DNA of 64,000 nucleotides from RBG-13-68-16 sp041494245 (GCA_041494245.1 JBGQAK010000015.1:34380-98379); one strand, 5' to 3'; counted from the stretch's first letter, positions 27,043 to 35,093 are shown. Program-made: numbers and translations. The notes: generated by a model not told the origin, from the letters alone.

Positions 27043-27072
27043 GCACCCCTCCGCGCACCGTTGTGACCACGG

Positions 27073-27078
27073 AGTCTA
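27073..27078 (-). promoter_or_regulatory. Possible -10 box TAGACT for valS
   Basis: TAGACT lies about 30 nt before the valS GTG with a Shine-Dalgarno in between, so a short leader of about 24 nt is expected. A matching -35 is not evident at normal spacing. Confidence 0.35.
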
Positions 27079-27102
27079 GCATTCCCGCCGCTCCTCTTCT
27101 CT

Positions 27103-27128
27103 GGCAACAGTCAACAGGCAACAGGCAA
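27103..27128. repeat. Heptamer tandem repeat upstream of valS
   Basis: GGCAACA GTCAACA GGCAACA GGCAA: three and a half copies of a 7-bp unit in the 220-nt gap between aroB and valS. The rest of the gap shows no gene or clear terminator. Effect unknown; it lies just upstream of the proposed valS -10. Confidence 0.6.
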
Positions 27129-27262
27129 ATCCACGAGGCGGCCTCGCCGGAGCGGAGCGGACGGCGCCCGCCCTGTGTCCGCTTCCACGGGTCGTGCCCG
27201 TCGATGTGCGCCTCACGACACCGGGTGAAAGTCAGTCGGACTATTCCTGAACCTGACACGAT

Positions 27263-28363
27263 TCAGAACAGGCCGCTGAACGGACCCTCGGGCTGGAGCG
27301 CTGCGAGGTTGGCGTAGACGGCGGCCGCCTCCTCGTCGCCGATGGCCACGTCAAGGACGACGCCGCCCATGCGCGGCAGCACCCAGCTCACGCGGCCGCT
27401 CTGCCTCTTCTTGTCGCGGGCCACGAACGGCGAGACGGCCTCCCACGGCAGCCCTTCGAGGCCCGGCAGAGGCGCCAGCGCGCGGATCCTCTCGGCCCAC
27501 GCTTGCGCCTCGGCGGTCGAGAGCAGCCCACGGTCGCGCGCCAGGCGCAGCTCCGCCAGCAGCCCCCACGCCACCGCCTCCCCGTGCAGGAAGCGCCGGT
27601 AGCGCGTTGCGGCTTCCAGTCCGTGCGCGAGCGTGTGGCCGAGGTTGAGCGCCCGACGGGGGCCGCTCTCCCTCTCGTCCGCGGCCACGATGTCCGCCTT
27701 CACCCGCACGCAGCCCACGATCAGCTCCTGGGCGCGCAGCGGGTCACCCGCCGCCACAGGGGCGAGGTTGGCGTCCAGCACGTGCTCCAGCGACGAGGGC
27801 GCGATCATCGCCGACTTGACGACCTCCGCGAGCCCCGCGCGCAGTTGCCGCCCTTCCAGCGTGGCGAGCGCGAGCGGATCCGCGATCACCGCGCGCGGTG
27901 GCCAGAACGCTCCCACCAGGTTCTTGCCCACGTCGAGGTCGATGCCGGTCTTGCCGCCGATCGCGGCATCTACCATCCCCATGAGCGTCGTGGGAACGGC
28001 GACCCAGGGCATCCCGCGCAGGGTGACCGCGGCGGCGAACCCGGCCATGTCCGTGACGACACCGCCGCCGACCGCCACCACCAGGCCCGCACGCTCCGCG
28101 TCGTGTGCCACGAGCCAGCGCACGATGCGCTCCACGCCCGGCCACTGCTTGTGCTCCTCGCCGGCCGGGAGCTCGAGCATCGGGGCATCGAGGCGATCGG
28201 CAACTTCGGCGGCGTAGAGCGGGCCCACATTTCCGTCGCTCACCACGTACGCCTGCCCGCCCCTGACGTAGGGGGCGACGAGCTCCGGGATCCGCTCCAA
28301 CAAGCCCTCACCGATGTGGCAGGGGGCGCCCTCTCCGCCGCGCGCCAACTCGATGGTCGTCAT
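27263..28363 (-). CDS. aroB: 3-dehydroquinate synthase
   Basis: 366 residues. AroB converts DAHP to 3-dehydroquinate, second step of the shikimate pathway. NAD-binding VVAVGGGVVTDMAGFAAA, AVPTTLMGMVDAAIGGKTGID, KNLVGAFWPPRAV and the zinc ligands in NLGHTLAHGLE and LHGEAVAWG are all present. The ATG overlaps the larB stop (ATGA). Other shikimate genes are not nearby. Confidence 0.97.
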   Translation of the reverse strand: MTTIELARGGEGAPCHIGEGLLERIPELVAPYVRGGQAYVVSDGNVGPLYAAEVADRLDAPMLELPAGEEHKQWPGVERIVRWLVAHDAERAGLVVAVGGGVVTDMAGFAAAVTLRGMPWVAVPTTLMGMVDAAIGGKTGIDLDVGKNLVGAFWPPRAVIADPLALATLEGRQLRAGLAEVVKSAMIAPSSLEHVLDANLAPVAAGDPLRAQELIVGCVRVKADIVAADERESGPRRALNLGHTLAHGLEAATRYRRFLHGEAVAWGLLAELRLARDRGLLSTAEAQAWAERIRALAPLPGLEGLPWEAVSPFVARDKKRQSGRVSWVLPRMGGVVLDVAIGDEEAAAVYANLAALQPEGPFSGLF

Positions 28364-29118
28364 CCTCCCGCCCTCCTCCGGCGGAGGATGCGCACGGCCA
28401 GGATCGCGGCGCCGAAGCCGTTGTCGATGTTGACCACCCCGACGCCCGGCGCGCAGGCGTTGAGCATGGCCAGCAGCGGCGCGAGCCCGCCGAACGCCGC
28501 ACCGTACCCCACCGAGGTGGGCACCGCCACGAGGGGCGCGGGTACGAGCCCTGCGATGACGGAGGGCAGGGCCCCTTCCATGCCGGCGACCGCGATGATG
28601 ACGTCGGCGCGCCGCAGCCCCTCGGCGTACGACAGCAGCCTGTGCAGGCCAGCGACCCCGACGTCCCGCACCCGCGTCACCACGGCTCCGAGCGCCTCCG
28701 CCGTGACCACCGCTTCTTCCGCCACCGGGAGGTCGGAGGTCCCAGCGCACACCACCGCCACCTCCCCGAGAGGCATCGGGGTGCCGGGCAGCACCACCAT
28801 GCGCGCCTCGGCGTGGTGGACCGTCCCGGGCACTGCAGCGAGAATGGCGTGGGCGTGCTCCTCTCCAGCTCTCGTGGCGAGGACGGGCCCGCCCCCGGCG
28901 GCAAGCGCCGCGAAGGCCTCAGCTGCCTGCCGCGGCGTCTTGCCCTCGCAGAAAACCGCCTCGCCCTCGCCGGTGCGCAACGCGCGGTGGGTGTCGACCA
29001 TCAAGCCCTCGCCGAGACGGAACGGGAGGTGGGCGAGCTCCTCGGCAGCGTCGCGTGGTGTGAGCTGCCCCCTGGCGACACGTTCGAGGAGATCGCGGAG
29101 GGCGTCAGCGTGCACCAT
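28360..29118 (-). CDS. larB: LarB, nickel-pincer cofactor biosynthesis (P2CMN synthase)
   Basis: 252 residues. LarB carboxylates and hydrolyses nicotinic acid adenine dinucleotide to pyridinium-3,5-biscarboxylate mononucleotide, first step to the nickel-pincer nucleotide of lactate racemase. It resembles the AIR carboxylase PurE fold. Family text includes VDTHRALRTGEGEAVFCEGKTP, VVCAGTSDLPVAEEAVVTA, RVRDVGVAGLHRLL, GMEGALPSVIAGLV, VPTSVGYGAAFGGL and NIDNGFGAA. No larA, larC or larE is in the window. ATG 10 nt after the alr stop; the start leaves the conserved N-terminus intact. Confidence 0.93.
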   Translation of the reverse strand: MVHADALRDLLERVARGQLTPRDAAEELAHLPFRLGEGLMVDTHRALRTGEGEAVFCEGKTPRQAAEAFAALAAGGGPVLATRAGEEHAHAILAAVPGTVHHAEARMVVLPGTPMPLGEVAVVCAGTSDLPVAEEAVVTAEALGAVVTRVRDVGVAGLHRLLSYAEGLRRADVIIAVAGMEGALPSVIAGLVPAPLVAVPTSVGYGAAFGGLAPLLAMLNACAPGVGVVNIDNGFGAAILAVRILRRRRAGG

Positions 29119-29128
29119 GAAATGATAC

Positions 29129-30289
29129 CTAGTCCACGAGGAGGCGCGGCAGCGTCGGCGAGAGGCGCGCCAGGATCTCGTAGTTGATGGTGCCGGCGTT
29201 CTCGGCCAGCTCTTCGACCGTGACCCGCTCGTTGCCGTCGGCACCGATCAGGGTGGCCACGTCGCCGTCCTCGACGCGCCCGACGTCCGTCACGTCCGCC
29301 ATGAAGATGTTCATGCACACCCGCCCGACCACGGGCGCGGCCCGTCCGTGCACGAGCACGCGGCCCCGGCTGGAGAGCGCCCGCGGGTACCCCTCGGCGT
29401 AGCCCACCGGGAGCACCGCGATGCGGCTCGCTCTCGTCGGCCGGTAGCTCAAGCCGTAGCCGATCGGAGCCCCGGCGGCCACCTCCTTTACCTGGCCCAC
29501 GCGTGCGCGCCAGGCCAGCGCCGGCTCGAGCTTGACGCCGTCCCTGCCGTGCTCGAGCAGCCACGAAAGGTGCGTCTCCTTTGAGGGCCAGTGCCCGTAG
29601 AGCGAAATGCCCACCCGCACCATGTTGAAGTCAGCCTCGCGGAAGAGCAGCGCCGCAGCCGAGCACGCCGCATGCACGACGGGTACCGGCCCCACCCGGT
29701 CGCGGACCGCAGCCACCACGCCCCGGAAGCGCTCAAGCTGGAGGTAGGCGTAGCTGTGGTCCGTGGTGTCCTCGATGTTGGCGAAGTGCGTGGCGAGGCC
29801 TGTCACCGCGAGGCCCGCGGCCCGGGCGGCGTCGGCCAGGTCCGCCGCTTCCGCGGGAGGCACACCCTGCCGGTGCGTTCCGGTGTCCACCTTGATGTGC
29901 AGGGGCAAGGCGACCCCGAGGCGCCTGGAGTGCGCCGCCAGCGCCTCCAGGACCTGGCGCGAGGAGACGAGCACGTGCACGCCGGGGTCCACGACCTCGG
30001 CCACCTGCCGCGGCGTGAGGTAGCCCATGACCAGGACCGGCAGCCTCACGCCCGCACGGCGGAGAGCCGCCACCTCGTCGGCGGTGTGTACGCCGAGCAT
30101 GTCCACGCCCTCGTCCACGCACACCTGCGCCACCTGCTGGAGGCCGTGGCCGTAGCCGTTGGCCTTGACCACCGCCAGGAAGGCGGTGCCGGGTTGGAGC
30201 AGGCGCCGGAAGAGCGCGATGTTTCCAGCCAGCGCTGCGCGCGAAACTTCGATCCAGTTGGTCAACACTTCACACCGCCCGTTCGTCAC
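29129..30289 (-). CDS. alr: Alanine racemase
   Basis: 386 residues. Alr makes D-alanine for peptidoglycan. The PLP lysine is in LAVVKANGYGHG, the barrel continues through VDTGTHRQGV and HFANIEDT, and the catalytic tyrosine side is in YGLSYRPT, with the C-terminal CMNIFMADVTD. It has the normal two-domain length. I chose GTG at 30289: a TACACT -10 ends 6 nt before it and TGGACA lies upstream, which gives a leaderless message. A GTG at 30268 is the alternative. It heads alr-larB-aroB and is divergent from the DUF5924 gene across only 58 nt. Confidence 0.95.
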   Translation of the reverse strand: MTNGRCEVLTNWIEVSRAALAGNIALFRRLLQPGTAFLAVVKANGYGHGLQQVAQVCVDEGVDMLGVHTADEVAALRRAGVRLPVLVMGYLTPRQVAEVVDPGVHVLVSSRQVLEALAAHSRRLGVALPLHIKVDTGTHRQGVPPAEAADLADAARAAGLAVTGLATHFANIEDTTDHSYAYLQLERFRGVVAAVRDRVGPVPVVHAACSAAALLFREADFNMVRVGISLYGHWPSKETHLSWLLEHGRDGVKLEPALAWRARVGQVKEVAAGAPIGYGLSYRPTRASRIAVLPVGYAEGYPRALSSRGRVLVHGRAAPVVGRVCMNIFMADVTDVGRVEDGDVATLIGADGNERVTVEELAENAGTINYEILARLSPTLPRLLVD

Positions 30290-30295
30290 CCCGGA

Positions 30296-30326
30296 AGTGT
30301 AGCCCGGAACGCGGGCAGGCTGTCCA
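30296..30326 (-). promoter_or_regulatory. alr promoter (TGGACA - 19 nt - TACACT), leaderless
   Basis: TACACT (30296-30301) ends 6 nt before the GTG at 30289. TGGACA (30321-30326) matches five of six -35 bases but at a long 19-nt spacing. The region overlaps the promoter of the divergent gene. Confidence 0.5.
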
Positions 30327-30333
30327 AACCGGT

Positions 30334-30339
30334 TAGAAT
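30334..30339 (+). promoter_or_regulatory. -10 box TAGAAT of the DUF5924 gene (leaderless)
   Basis: TAGAAT ends 8 nt before the ATG, with GCGGCATC between and no Shine-Dalgarno. No clear -35 is seen. It is back-to-back with the alr promoter, so the two genes may compete for polymerase. Confidence 0.5.
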
Positions 30340-30347
30340 GCGGCATC

Positions 30348-31436
30348 ATGGAGTTCGACCCGCACTGGAAGGACCGCCTGCGCTCGCGGCGCGAGCGCAC
30401 TCTTGCGCTGGGTCTGGAGCTCCACAAGCGCTACTCCAGGGTGTTCTGGGCGCTCCACTCCATTTGGGCGCTCATAACCGGCGGGCTCGTGCTCGTGCTG
30501 GCGCACAACCGATACGGGTTCCTCCCCTTGGTCGTGCTCTTCCTCGCGCTGACCTGGGCCTCCACGCTGTTCTTCTCGCGCTTCGCGCTGGGCGGCGAGT
30601 CTCGCCGGGTGCGCTTCGCCAAGGGGTTCGTGTCCTACCTCACGCGCGTGATGTACCAGGAGACGCTTTTCTTCCTGCTCCCCTTCTACTTCTACTCGAG
30701 CACGTTCCCGTCGTGGAACTGCGCCTACGTCGTCGTGCTCGCCGGCCTCGCGGCGCTCTCGTGCTTCGACGCGCTCTTCGATCGCCTGCTGCGGACGAGC
30801 CGTCCCTTCGCCGCGGCGTTCTTCTTCATCGTGACCTACTCCGCCCTGCAGTTCTTCCTGCCCCTCGTGCTCCACGTGCGTATCCACAACGGGGCGTACC
30901 TGGCGGCCGGGCTCGCATTCTTCGCCTCCCTGCCCGTCGCCTACTCATGGCACGAGCTCAACCAGGGGCGCCGGCTGGCGCTCATCTTCCTCGCTCTTGC
31001 GGGAATCGTCGCCGTGCTCAAGGTCGCGCGCGTGCTGCTTCCGCCCGTGCCGTTCCGCCTGGCCGCGCTCAGCTTCGCCTCGAAGATCGACCCCGAGACG
31101 CTGGAACTCGGAGGAGAGGTCGAGGGCACGGCACCGATCAGCGGGTTCGCCGAGGGCGCGCTGTGCGTGCGTGCGACGGTCTTCTCGCCGGGACGGCTCC
31201 CGGTGCGCATCCAGTTCCGCTTCCTGCGGGACGGCCAGGTCCTCAAGACCTCGCGGACGTTGAGCCTCACAGCGCACGCGCGCGGCTTCCGGGTCTGGGA
31301 CGCCCTCGGCGCCGGACCGAACGGGTTCCAGCCCGGCGTCTACCGGGTCGAGGTCTGGACCGGCGAGGGGCAGCTCGTCGGCAGAGGAAAGCTCACGCTT
31401 ACCGGCGCAGTGTTCCGGACTACAGGAGCTTCCTGA
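30348..31436 (+). CDS. Membrane protein with DUF5924-like and DUF2914-like regions
   Basis: 362 residues. The N-terminus is basic and cytoplasmic (KDRLRSRRERTLALGLELHKRYS), followed by about seven hydrophobic segments (35-235). A soluble C-terminal domain (245-362) ends VYRVEVWTGEGQLVGRGKLTLTG, typical of DUF2914, a beta-sandwich module usually facing the periplasm. The membrane part resembles DUF5924. No catalytic motif is seen, so the function is unknown. ATG directly follows a TAGAAT box by 8 nt. The 3' end overlaps the convergent tpx gene by 17 nt, which could cause antisense interference. Confidence 0.75.
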   Translation: MEFDPHWKDRLRSRRERTLALGLELHKRYSRVFWALHSIWALITGGLVLVLAHNRYGFLPLVVLFLALTWASTLFFSRFALGGESRRVRFAKGFVSYLTRVMYQETLFFLLPFYFYSSTFPSWNCAYVVVLAGLAALSCFDALFDRLLRTSRPFAAAFFFIVTYSALQFFLPLVLHVRIHNGAYLAAGLAFFASLPVAYSWHELNQGRRLALIFLALAGIVAVLKVARVLLPPVPFRLAALSFASKIDPETLELGGEVEGTAPISGFAEGALCVRATVFSPGRLPVRIQFRFLRDGQVLKTSRTLSLTAHARGFRVWDALGAGPNGFQPGVYRVEVWTGEGQLVGRGKLTLTGAVFRTTGAS

Positions 31437-31935
31437 TCGCCGCCAGCGCCTCGTCGTAGTTCGGCTCCTGGCCCACCTCGGAGACGAGCTGCTGGTAGCG
31501 CAAGACGCCGTCCTTGTCGATAACCAGCACGGCCCGGCCCAGGAGGCGCAGCTCCTTGATGAGGAGGCCGTAGCTCGATCCGAACGAGGCGTCCCGGTGG
31601 TCGGAGAGGGTTTCGAGGTTGGCGATCCCCTCGGTGGCGCAGAAACGCTTCTGGGCGAACGGGAGGTCCATGGAGACCACCAGCACCTTCACGCGCTCGC
31701 CGAGCCCGGCGGCCTCCTGGTTGAAGCGTCGCGTCTGCATGGCGCAGACCGGCGTGTCGAGGGAGGGAACGGAGTTGATCACCACCACCTTGCCTCCGGC
31801 TTGGCCGAGCGAGAATGGCGTCAGGTCGCCGCGCAGGGCGGTGAAGTCCGGGGCCTTCGCCCCGATTTGCGGAGCCGTGCCTAGCAGCGTGAGCGGCGCT
31901 TCCTTGAAGGTTACAAAGCCGTGGCGTTCGTGCAT
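31420..31935 (-). CDS. tpx: Thiol peroxidase Tpx
   Basis: 171 residues. Tpx is an atypical 2-Cys peroxiredoxin that reduces peroxides using thioredoxin. The peroxidatic cysteine is in SLDTPVCAMQTRRF, the resolving cysteine in KRFCATEGI, and the Thr/Arg triad (PSLDTPVC; SDHRDASFG) is present. The length equals the E. coli protein. ATG with GGAGG about 9 nt upstream. No signal peptide, so cytoplasmic here. Confidence 0.96.
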   Translation of the reverse strand: MHERHGFVTFKEAPLTLLGTAPQIGAKAPDFTALRGDLTPFSLGQAGGKVVVINSVPSLDTPVCAMQTRRFNQEAAGLGERVKVLVVSMDLPFAQKRFCATEGIANLETLSDHRDASFGSSYGLLIKELRLLGRAVLVIDKDGVLRYQQLVSEVGQEPNYDEALAAIRKLL

Positions 31936-31998
31936 GGTCGTGGTCCTCCTTGCGGCCGGCTGGAACCCGGCCCAGTGAAATAAGCGGGCGAGCGACTG

Positions 31999-32004
31999 TA
32001 TCAT
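31999..32004 (+). promoter_or_regulatory. -10 box TATCAT of the LpdD-like gene (leaderless)
   Basis: TATCAT ends 7 nt before the GTG start, with TCCGGCC between. A weak -35 candidate, TGAAAT, lies 17 nt upstream. One of the clearer leaderless arrangements because the -10 is near consensus. Confidence 0.5.
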
Positions 32005-32011
32005 TCCGGCC

Positions 32012-32404
32012 GTGACCACCTCCGCCCACCCGCCCCTCCACGCCTCCGCGCGCGGCGGCGTGCTCCGCCTGGACGCCACCGCCTGCTGGGCCGGCGACGA
32101 TCTCAAGGTCACCGTGACCGGCGGGGAGCGCCCGCACATCGGCTGCGTTGTGGTCGCCCGCCCCCATCCGGCGACCGACGACCCTCCGCGCACGAGCGTG
32201 ACCAGCTCCGCGCTCTGCCTCCCGTCGCACCGCGAGGAGCCGCTGGCGCGCCCCATCGCAGAAGCGCTCGCCCACGGGCTCGGGGCCACCGTGGCGGTCG
32301 CGGCCGGGGTCCACACCGAGGGGCTCACCCCCGCCGGGGTGGCGGCTTACCTGCGCCTTGGTAAACGGCTCGCCGTACGGTTGGTGCGGGTGCTGACCCG
32401 CTAA
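32012..32404 (+). CDS. Putative prenylated-flavin chaperone LpdD-like protein
   Basis: 130 residues with no signal or membrane segment. Two conserved blocks match LpdD-like proteins: GGERPHIGCVVVARP and LPSHREEPLARPIAEALAHGL followed by VAVAAGVHTEGLTP. LpdD-type proteins accompany UbiD-family decarboxylases and are thought to help handle prenyl-FMN. No ubiD or ubiX is in the window, so this is a stand-alone copy. GTG start set by the -10 box 7 nt upstream. It is convergent with and overlaps (4 nt) the B12-binding protein gene. Assignment rests on motif memory, without a database check. Confidence 0.55.
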   Translation: MTTSAHPPLHASARGGVLRLDATACWAGDDLKVTVTGGERPHIGCVVVARPHPATDDPPRTSVTSSALCLPSHREEPLARPIAEALAHGLGATVAVAAGVHTEGLTPAGVAAYLRLGKRLAVRLVRVLTR

Positions 32405-32805
32405 CAGTTCTCGACGCCGAGGCGCTGCCGGAGGAACTTCACGATCTCGCGCGTGTCCGTCCCCGGCAGGAAAACCCGTTCGATCCCCTGCCCTTCGAGC
32501 ACCGGGATGTCCTCCTGCGGGATCACGCCGCCGCCGAACACCGGCACGTCCCCCGCACCTGCCTCCCGCATCGCGCGCACGACCGCGGGGAACAGCTCGC
32601 GGTGGGCGCCCGAGAGGCTCGAGAGCCCGACCGCGTCGACGTCCTCCTGCACCGCGGCCTGCGCGATCTGCTCCGGCGTCTGGCGCAGGCCGGAGTAGAT
32701 CACCTCGAAGCCGGCGTCGCGCAACGCGCGGGCGACCACCTTGGCGCCGCGGTCGTGCCCGTCGAGCCCGGGCTTGGCGACCAGGATCCTCTTGGGCGTG
32801 GCCAT
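32401..32805 (-). CDS. Methylmalonyl-CoA mutase-type B12-binding subunit
   Basis: 134 residues, a free-standing cobalamin-binding domain: the DxHxxG motif in PGLDGHDRGAK (lower axial His), SLSGAH and GGGVIPQEDI, ending in LPGTDTREIVKFLRQRL. This is the C-terminal domain of methylmalonyl-CoA mutase or a close relative (ethylmalonyl- or isobutyryl-CoA mutase), encoded alone as in archaea and some bacteria. The catalytic TIM-barrel subunit and MeaB are not in the window. ATG with GGAGG about 11 nt upstream. Acyl-CoA rearrangement such as propionate metabolism is the likely role. Confidence 0.88.
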   Translation of the reverse strand: MATPKRILVAKPGLDGHDRGAKVVARALRDAGFEVIYSGLRQTPEQIAQAAVQEDVDAVGLSSLSGAHRELFPAVVRAMREAGAGDVPVFGGGVIPQEDIPVLEGQGIERVFLPGTDTREIVKFLRQRLGVENC

Positions 32806-32870
32806 TCCGTGCCGCCTCCGTGCCCAGTATCGCCCGCCTCTGCCACTGCGACAAGAGGGTCACCGCCGGC

Positions 32871-32899
32871 TTGATTTCACGCCTTGGCACCCCTAAGCT
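32871..32899 (+). promoter_or_regulatory. Promoter upstream of OPT gene (TTGATT - 17 nt - TAAGCT)
   Basis: TTGATT (32871-32876) and TAAGCT (32894-32899) have exact 17-nt spacing. Transcription would begin near 32906, giving a leader of about 26 nt to the ATG at 32932, with GAGGAGGG before it. This supports 32932 as the ancestral start of the transporter gene. Confidence 0.55.
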
Positions 32900-32931
32900 C
32901 GCCCGCGTCCCTGCGAGGAGGGAGAAGAGAG

Positions 32932-32964
32932 ATGGAGACCACCACCCACCGCACCCTTCCCTAA
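32932..32964 (+). other. Ten-codon 5' segment of the OPT frame ending in TAA
   Basis: ATG with a strong Shine-Dalgarno (GAGGAGGGAGAAGAG) reads METTTHRTLP and then TAA, in the same frame as the transporter. The codons right after TAA read NAYRKLTPGESYQPLVPAS, which fits the usual OPT N-terminus (…LPENAYRELKPGE… pattern). A single GAA-to-TAA change would explain it. Alternatively it is a sequencing error or a tiny leader peptide. Confidence 0.6.
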
Positions 32965-33009
32965 AACGCCTACCGGAAACTCACGCCAGGCGAGAGCTAC
33001 CAACCCCTG

Positions 33010-35004
33010 GTGCCGGCTTCGGCACAGGTCCCGGAGTGGACCGCGCGCTCGGTGATCCTCGGACTGGTGATGACGGCGCTTTTCTCCGCGGCGGCGGCGT
33101 TCCTCGGCCTCAAGGCCGGCCAGGTCTTCGAGGCGGCAATACCGATCGCCATCATCGCCGTCGGCCTCGGGGTAGTGCTGCCGCGACGCTCGACCCTGCT
33201 CGAGAACGTCATCGTGCAATCGATCGGCGCAGCATCTGGTCTCGTCGTTGCGGGATCGATTTTCACGCTCCCGGCGCTGTTCATCCTCGGCCTCGACGTC
33301 GACCTCTTCAAGCTGTTCCTGGTCGCGCTGCTCGGAGGCACGCTCGGAATCCTGTTCCTGATCCCCCTCCGCCGCTATTTCGTAAGCGAGATGCACGGGG
33401 AGTTCCCGTTCCCGGAGGCGACGGCCACCACCGAGGTGCTGGTCGCGGGTGAGTCAGGGGGCAAGCAGGCCAAGGTCCTCGCGGTCGCCGCGGCGGTCGG
33501 GGGGGCTTTCGACTTCGTGATCATCCATTTCGAGGGTTGGGCCGAGGTCTTCACCTCCCGGTCGCTGTCGTTCCTGACCGGGCTCGCCGATCGGGCCAAG
33601 ATCGTCTTTCGCCTCGACGTCCTTGCCTCGATCCTGGGGCTCGGGTACATCATCGGGCTCAAGTACTCGGCGATCATCTGCGCGGGCTCCTTCCTCTCCT
33701 GGTTCCTCCTCGTACCGCTGGTCGGCCACTTCGGCGCTCACCTCGGCGTCTCCATACCCCCGGTGGTCGACGGCACTCTGATCGGCAGCATGTCCGCGGA
33801 GGCGATCTTCCGGAGCTACGTCCGGCACATCGGCATCGGTGGAATTGCCGCCGCCGGGATCATGGGGGTCCTGCGATCGTGGCGGGTCATCGCCAAGGCG
33901 TTTTCCATGGGGTTCCGGGAGCTGTTCGGGCGCGCGGGCAAGAGCGCCACCGCGACGACGGCACTCCGGACCGACCGCGACCTGCGCATGGGTCTGGTCA
34001 TGGGCGGCATCCTCGTCGTCGCGATTGCGGTGTGGGTGTTCTTCCGCTTTGGGGTGCTCTCCGCCGAGCCCGCCGCAACCAAGCTCTCCCTCATTGCCCT
34101 GACGGTGGTCATCATCATCTCGTTCCTCTTCACGACCGTCGCGGCGCGCGCCATCGCAACGGTCGGCACCAACCCCGTGTCCGGCATGACCCTCATGACC
34201 CTCATCCTGACCTCGGTCTTTCTCGTCAAAGCCGGACTCACCGGCAAAGCGGGAATGCTGGCCGCCTTGCTGATAGGCGGAGTCGTGTGCACCGCGCTCT
34301 CGATGGCCGGCGGCCTGATTACGGATCTCAAGATCGGCTATTGGCTCGGAGCGACTCCCGCGGTGCAACAGCGCTCCAAGTTCCTAGGCACGATCGTGGC
34401 GGCCGCCGCCGTCGGAGCGGTGATCCTGCTGCTCAACCAGGCGTACGGCTTTGCGCCGTCTCCCGAGCATCCCGCCGATAAGATCTTCGCCGCACCGCAG
34501 GCAAACGCGATGGCCGCTGTCATCAAGACACTGATGTCAAACGAGCCGGTGCCATGGCTCCTCTATGGCGTCGGGGCGCTCATTGCCATGACGATGCAGA
34601 TGATCGGCGTCCCTTCTCTCGCCTTCGCGCTCGGGATGTACATCCCCCTTGAGCTCAACGTCCCGCTCGTCGTGGGCGGCCTGATCGCGCACGGCGTGCA
34701 GAAGTCCGCGCACGGCGACGAGAAGCTGGCGCAGGCAAGGGGTACGCGGGGCACGCTCATAGCCTCGGGATTCATTGCCGGGGGCGCCCTGATGGGCGTG
34801 CTGGCAGCACTGCTGAAGATCGTGAATTTCTGGACCGGGGCGAACGTGGGCGTTGGCCTGGGTGCCAAGGTGACCGGTCACTTCGGGCAACTGTTCGGGG
34901 TCAGCGAGTCTCACGGGTTGGAGATACTCGCGCTCGTGTTCTACATCGCGCTCGCTGCCTACATGTTCTGGGACGCCCGCCGTGCCACGCCAGACGCCGG
35001 GTAG
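33010..35004 (+). CDS. OPT-family oligopeptide transporter (5' end interrupted by a stop)
   Basis: 664 residues from the first GTG after the in-frame stop at 32962; the complete frame would give about 690. OPT proteins are proton-coupled importers of peptides or metal chelates with about 14-16 membrane helices. Family text includes AAAFLGLKAGQVFEAAIPIAIIAV, GEFPFPEATATTEVL, ALGMYIPLELNVPLVVGGL and the small-residue-rich helices throughout. The GTG at 33010 has only a distant GGCGAGAG and would lose about 20 conserved N-terminal residues, so translation may be inefficient. Downstream the frame is intact over 2 kb, which argues for a recent change. No partner gene adjoins it. Confidence 0.85.
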   Translation: MPASAQVPEWTARSVILGLVMTALFSAAAAFLGLKAGQVFEAAIPIAIIAVGLGVVLPRRSTLLENVIVQSIGAASGLVVAGSIFTLPALFILGLDVDLFKLFLVALLGGTLGILFLIPLRRYFVSEMHGEFPFPEATATTEVLVAGESGGKQAKVLAVAAAVGGAFDFVIIHFEGWAEVFTSRSLSFLTGLADRAKIVFRLDVLASILGLGYIIGLKYSAIICAGSFLSWFLLVPLVGHFGAHLGVSIPPVVDGTLIGSMSAEAIFRSYVRHIGIGGIAAAGIMGVLRSWRVIAKAFSMGFRELFGRAGKSATATTALRTDRDLRMGLVMGGILVVAIAVWVFFRFGVLSAEPAATKLSLIALTVVIIISFLFTTVAARAIATVGTNPVSGMTLMTLILTSVFLVKAGLTGKAGMLAALLIGGVVCTALSMAGGLITDLKIGYWLGATPAVQQRSKFLGTIVAAAAVGAVILLLNQAYGFAPSPEHPADKIFAAPQANAMAAVIKTLMSNEPVPWLLYGVGALIAMTMQMIGVPSLAFALGMYIPLELNVPLVVGGLIAHGVQKSAHGDEKLAQARGTRGTLIASGFIAGGALMGVLAALLKIVNFWTGANVGVGLGAKVTGHFGQLFGVSESHGLEILALVFYIALAAYMFWDARRATPDAG

Positions 35005-35093
35005 TCACAGCCTTTTTCGGCAGCACCGGCCCGGCGCCTCGAAGCTTCGTAGGTGCGGTGACGTGGCTCGCGGCCCGAGGCGCAAGGCGCAAA

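Noticed and set aside
27103..27128. CRISPR-like repeats
   Set aside because: Only 7-bp tandem units without spacers; too short for a CRISPR array.
27043..27262. T-box or other riboswitch before valS
   Set aside because: No T-box core sequence or terminator/antiterminator pair found; only a heptamer repeat and a weak -10.
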